6,299 nucleotides of DNA from Verrucomicrobiota bacterium (lineage in GTDB: Bacteria > Verrucomicrobiota > Verrucomicrobiia > Chthoniobacterales > UBA10450). Both the position numbers and the translations under genes were made by a program. The notes under the pieces were generated by a model. The model saw only the letters and a program-made list of their open reading frames with translations, did not search any database and was not told the DNA's origin. Below, piece after piece: positions 6,004 through 6,299 of the stretch (the stretch's first letter is position 1; every line of letters begins with the position of its first letter). The stretch covers positions 27,498 to 33,796 of the forward strand of contig QHOR01000100.1 in assembly GCA_003219395.1 (NCBI GenBank), in the 5' to 3' direction.

Positions 6004-6299
6004 TTATTTCGGCGACTGATTCGGCATCGATTGGTTCACTCTCGCCTGCGCTTTCATGATCTCGGCTTCCATCGTCGGCATGATATCTGCCATATAGACG
6101 CCAAACTTTTGCATCGCAGACTTTCCCACGGGCGACCCATAAAAATCTGCCAATGCTTTCAACTCCTCGGTGCTGAAATCCTTCACCATCGCGTCTAACA
6201 TCGCTTTGGTTAAAGCCGCGATATCGAGTTGTGACGTCATCAGCTTCTTGAATTGATCGCGCTGGTGCGGCGGCAGATTCGCGGCCATTTTGTCGGCCA
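6004..6299 (-). CDS. DUF2059-domain protein, N-terminus beyond window
   Basis: The C-terminal part of a protein matching my recollection of DUF2059. It has a mostly helical stretch with LTKAMLDAMVKDFSTEELKA followed by LADFYGSPVGKSAMQKF and a polar tail ending at TAA (6004-6006). The signature is the acidic FSTEEL helix and the FYGSPVGK turn. ATG at 6288 could start a 94-residue protein. However, the frame stays open to the window edge (…A-D-K before that Met), and the usual DUF2059 protein is longer, with a signal peptide ahead of this region, so the true start is probably off the right end. No biochemical function is established for the domain. Members are often exported, but the export signal would lie outside this window. 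It is separated from the next minus-strand gene by 280 bp with two hairpins, so it is probably its own transcription unit. Confidence 0.75.
   Translation of the reverse strand, partial: ADKMAANLPPHQRDQFKKLMTSQLDIAALTKAMLDAMVKDFSTEELKALADFYGSPVGKSAMQKFGVYMADIMPTMEAEIMKAQARVNQSMPNQSPK

Noticed and set aside
5953..6198. 81-aa plus-strand frame opposite the DUF2059 gene
   Set aside because: His- and Arg-rich composition typical of an antisense shadow, and the minus-strand frame matches a known domain.

Overview
The window reads as ordinary chromosomal DNA of a free-living bacterium with moderate GC content. It carries sugar-oxidation and polysaccharide genes plus small membrane and unknown-function genes. 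No rRNA, tRNA, phage, insertion sequence or CRISPR signal was seen. Gene content and a 9-bp-periodic spacer repeat near 5730-5773 would fit a soil bacterium of the Verrucomicrobia/Acidobacteria/Planctomycetes type. This is a weak inference, because nothing in the window fixes the taxon.

Plus strand, 1-2324: a tightly packed oxidoreductase run. It holds the C-terminal ~317 residues of an FAD/NAD(P)-dependent ferredoxin-reductase-type enzyme (cut by the window start), a clearly decayed GMC oxidoreductase (in-frame stop plus loss of the whole middle), and an intact short-chain dehydrogenase that closely resembles glucose 1-dehydrogenase. The reading frames overlap by 20 and 4 bp, so this was one operon before the middle gene broke.

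Plus strand, 2325-4753: after a 203-bp spacer comes a complete 741-aa amylo-alpha-1,6-glucosidase (glycogen-debranching type) with a good ribosome binding site. A plausible theme for the left half is release of glucose from branched glucan followed by its oxidation, but the link rests on adjacency only.

Minus strand, 4858-6299, convergent with the left half: an HPP-family integral membrane protein (4858-5394), a 79-aa two-helix membrane protein of unknown function (5484-5723), and the C-terminal part of a DUF2059 protein running off the right edge. The 280-bp spacer between the last two holds the 9-bp-periodic repeat and two small perfect hairpins.

I did not find a convincing new biological system. 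The observations most worth checking are the twice-damaged GMC gene between coupled neighbours, the 9-bp-periodic repeat that abuts and supplies a false GTG start for the small membrane gene, and the HPP protein whose signature reads HSP.
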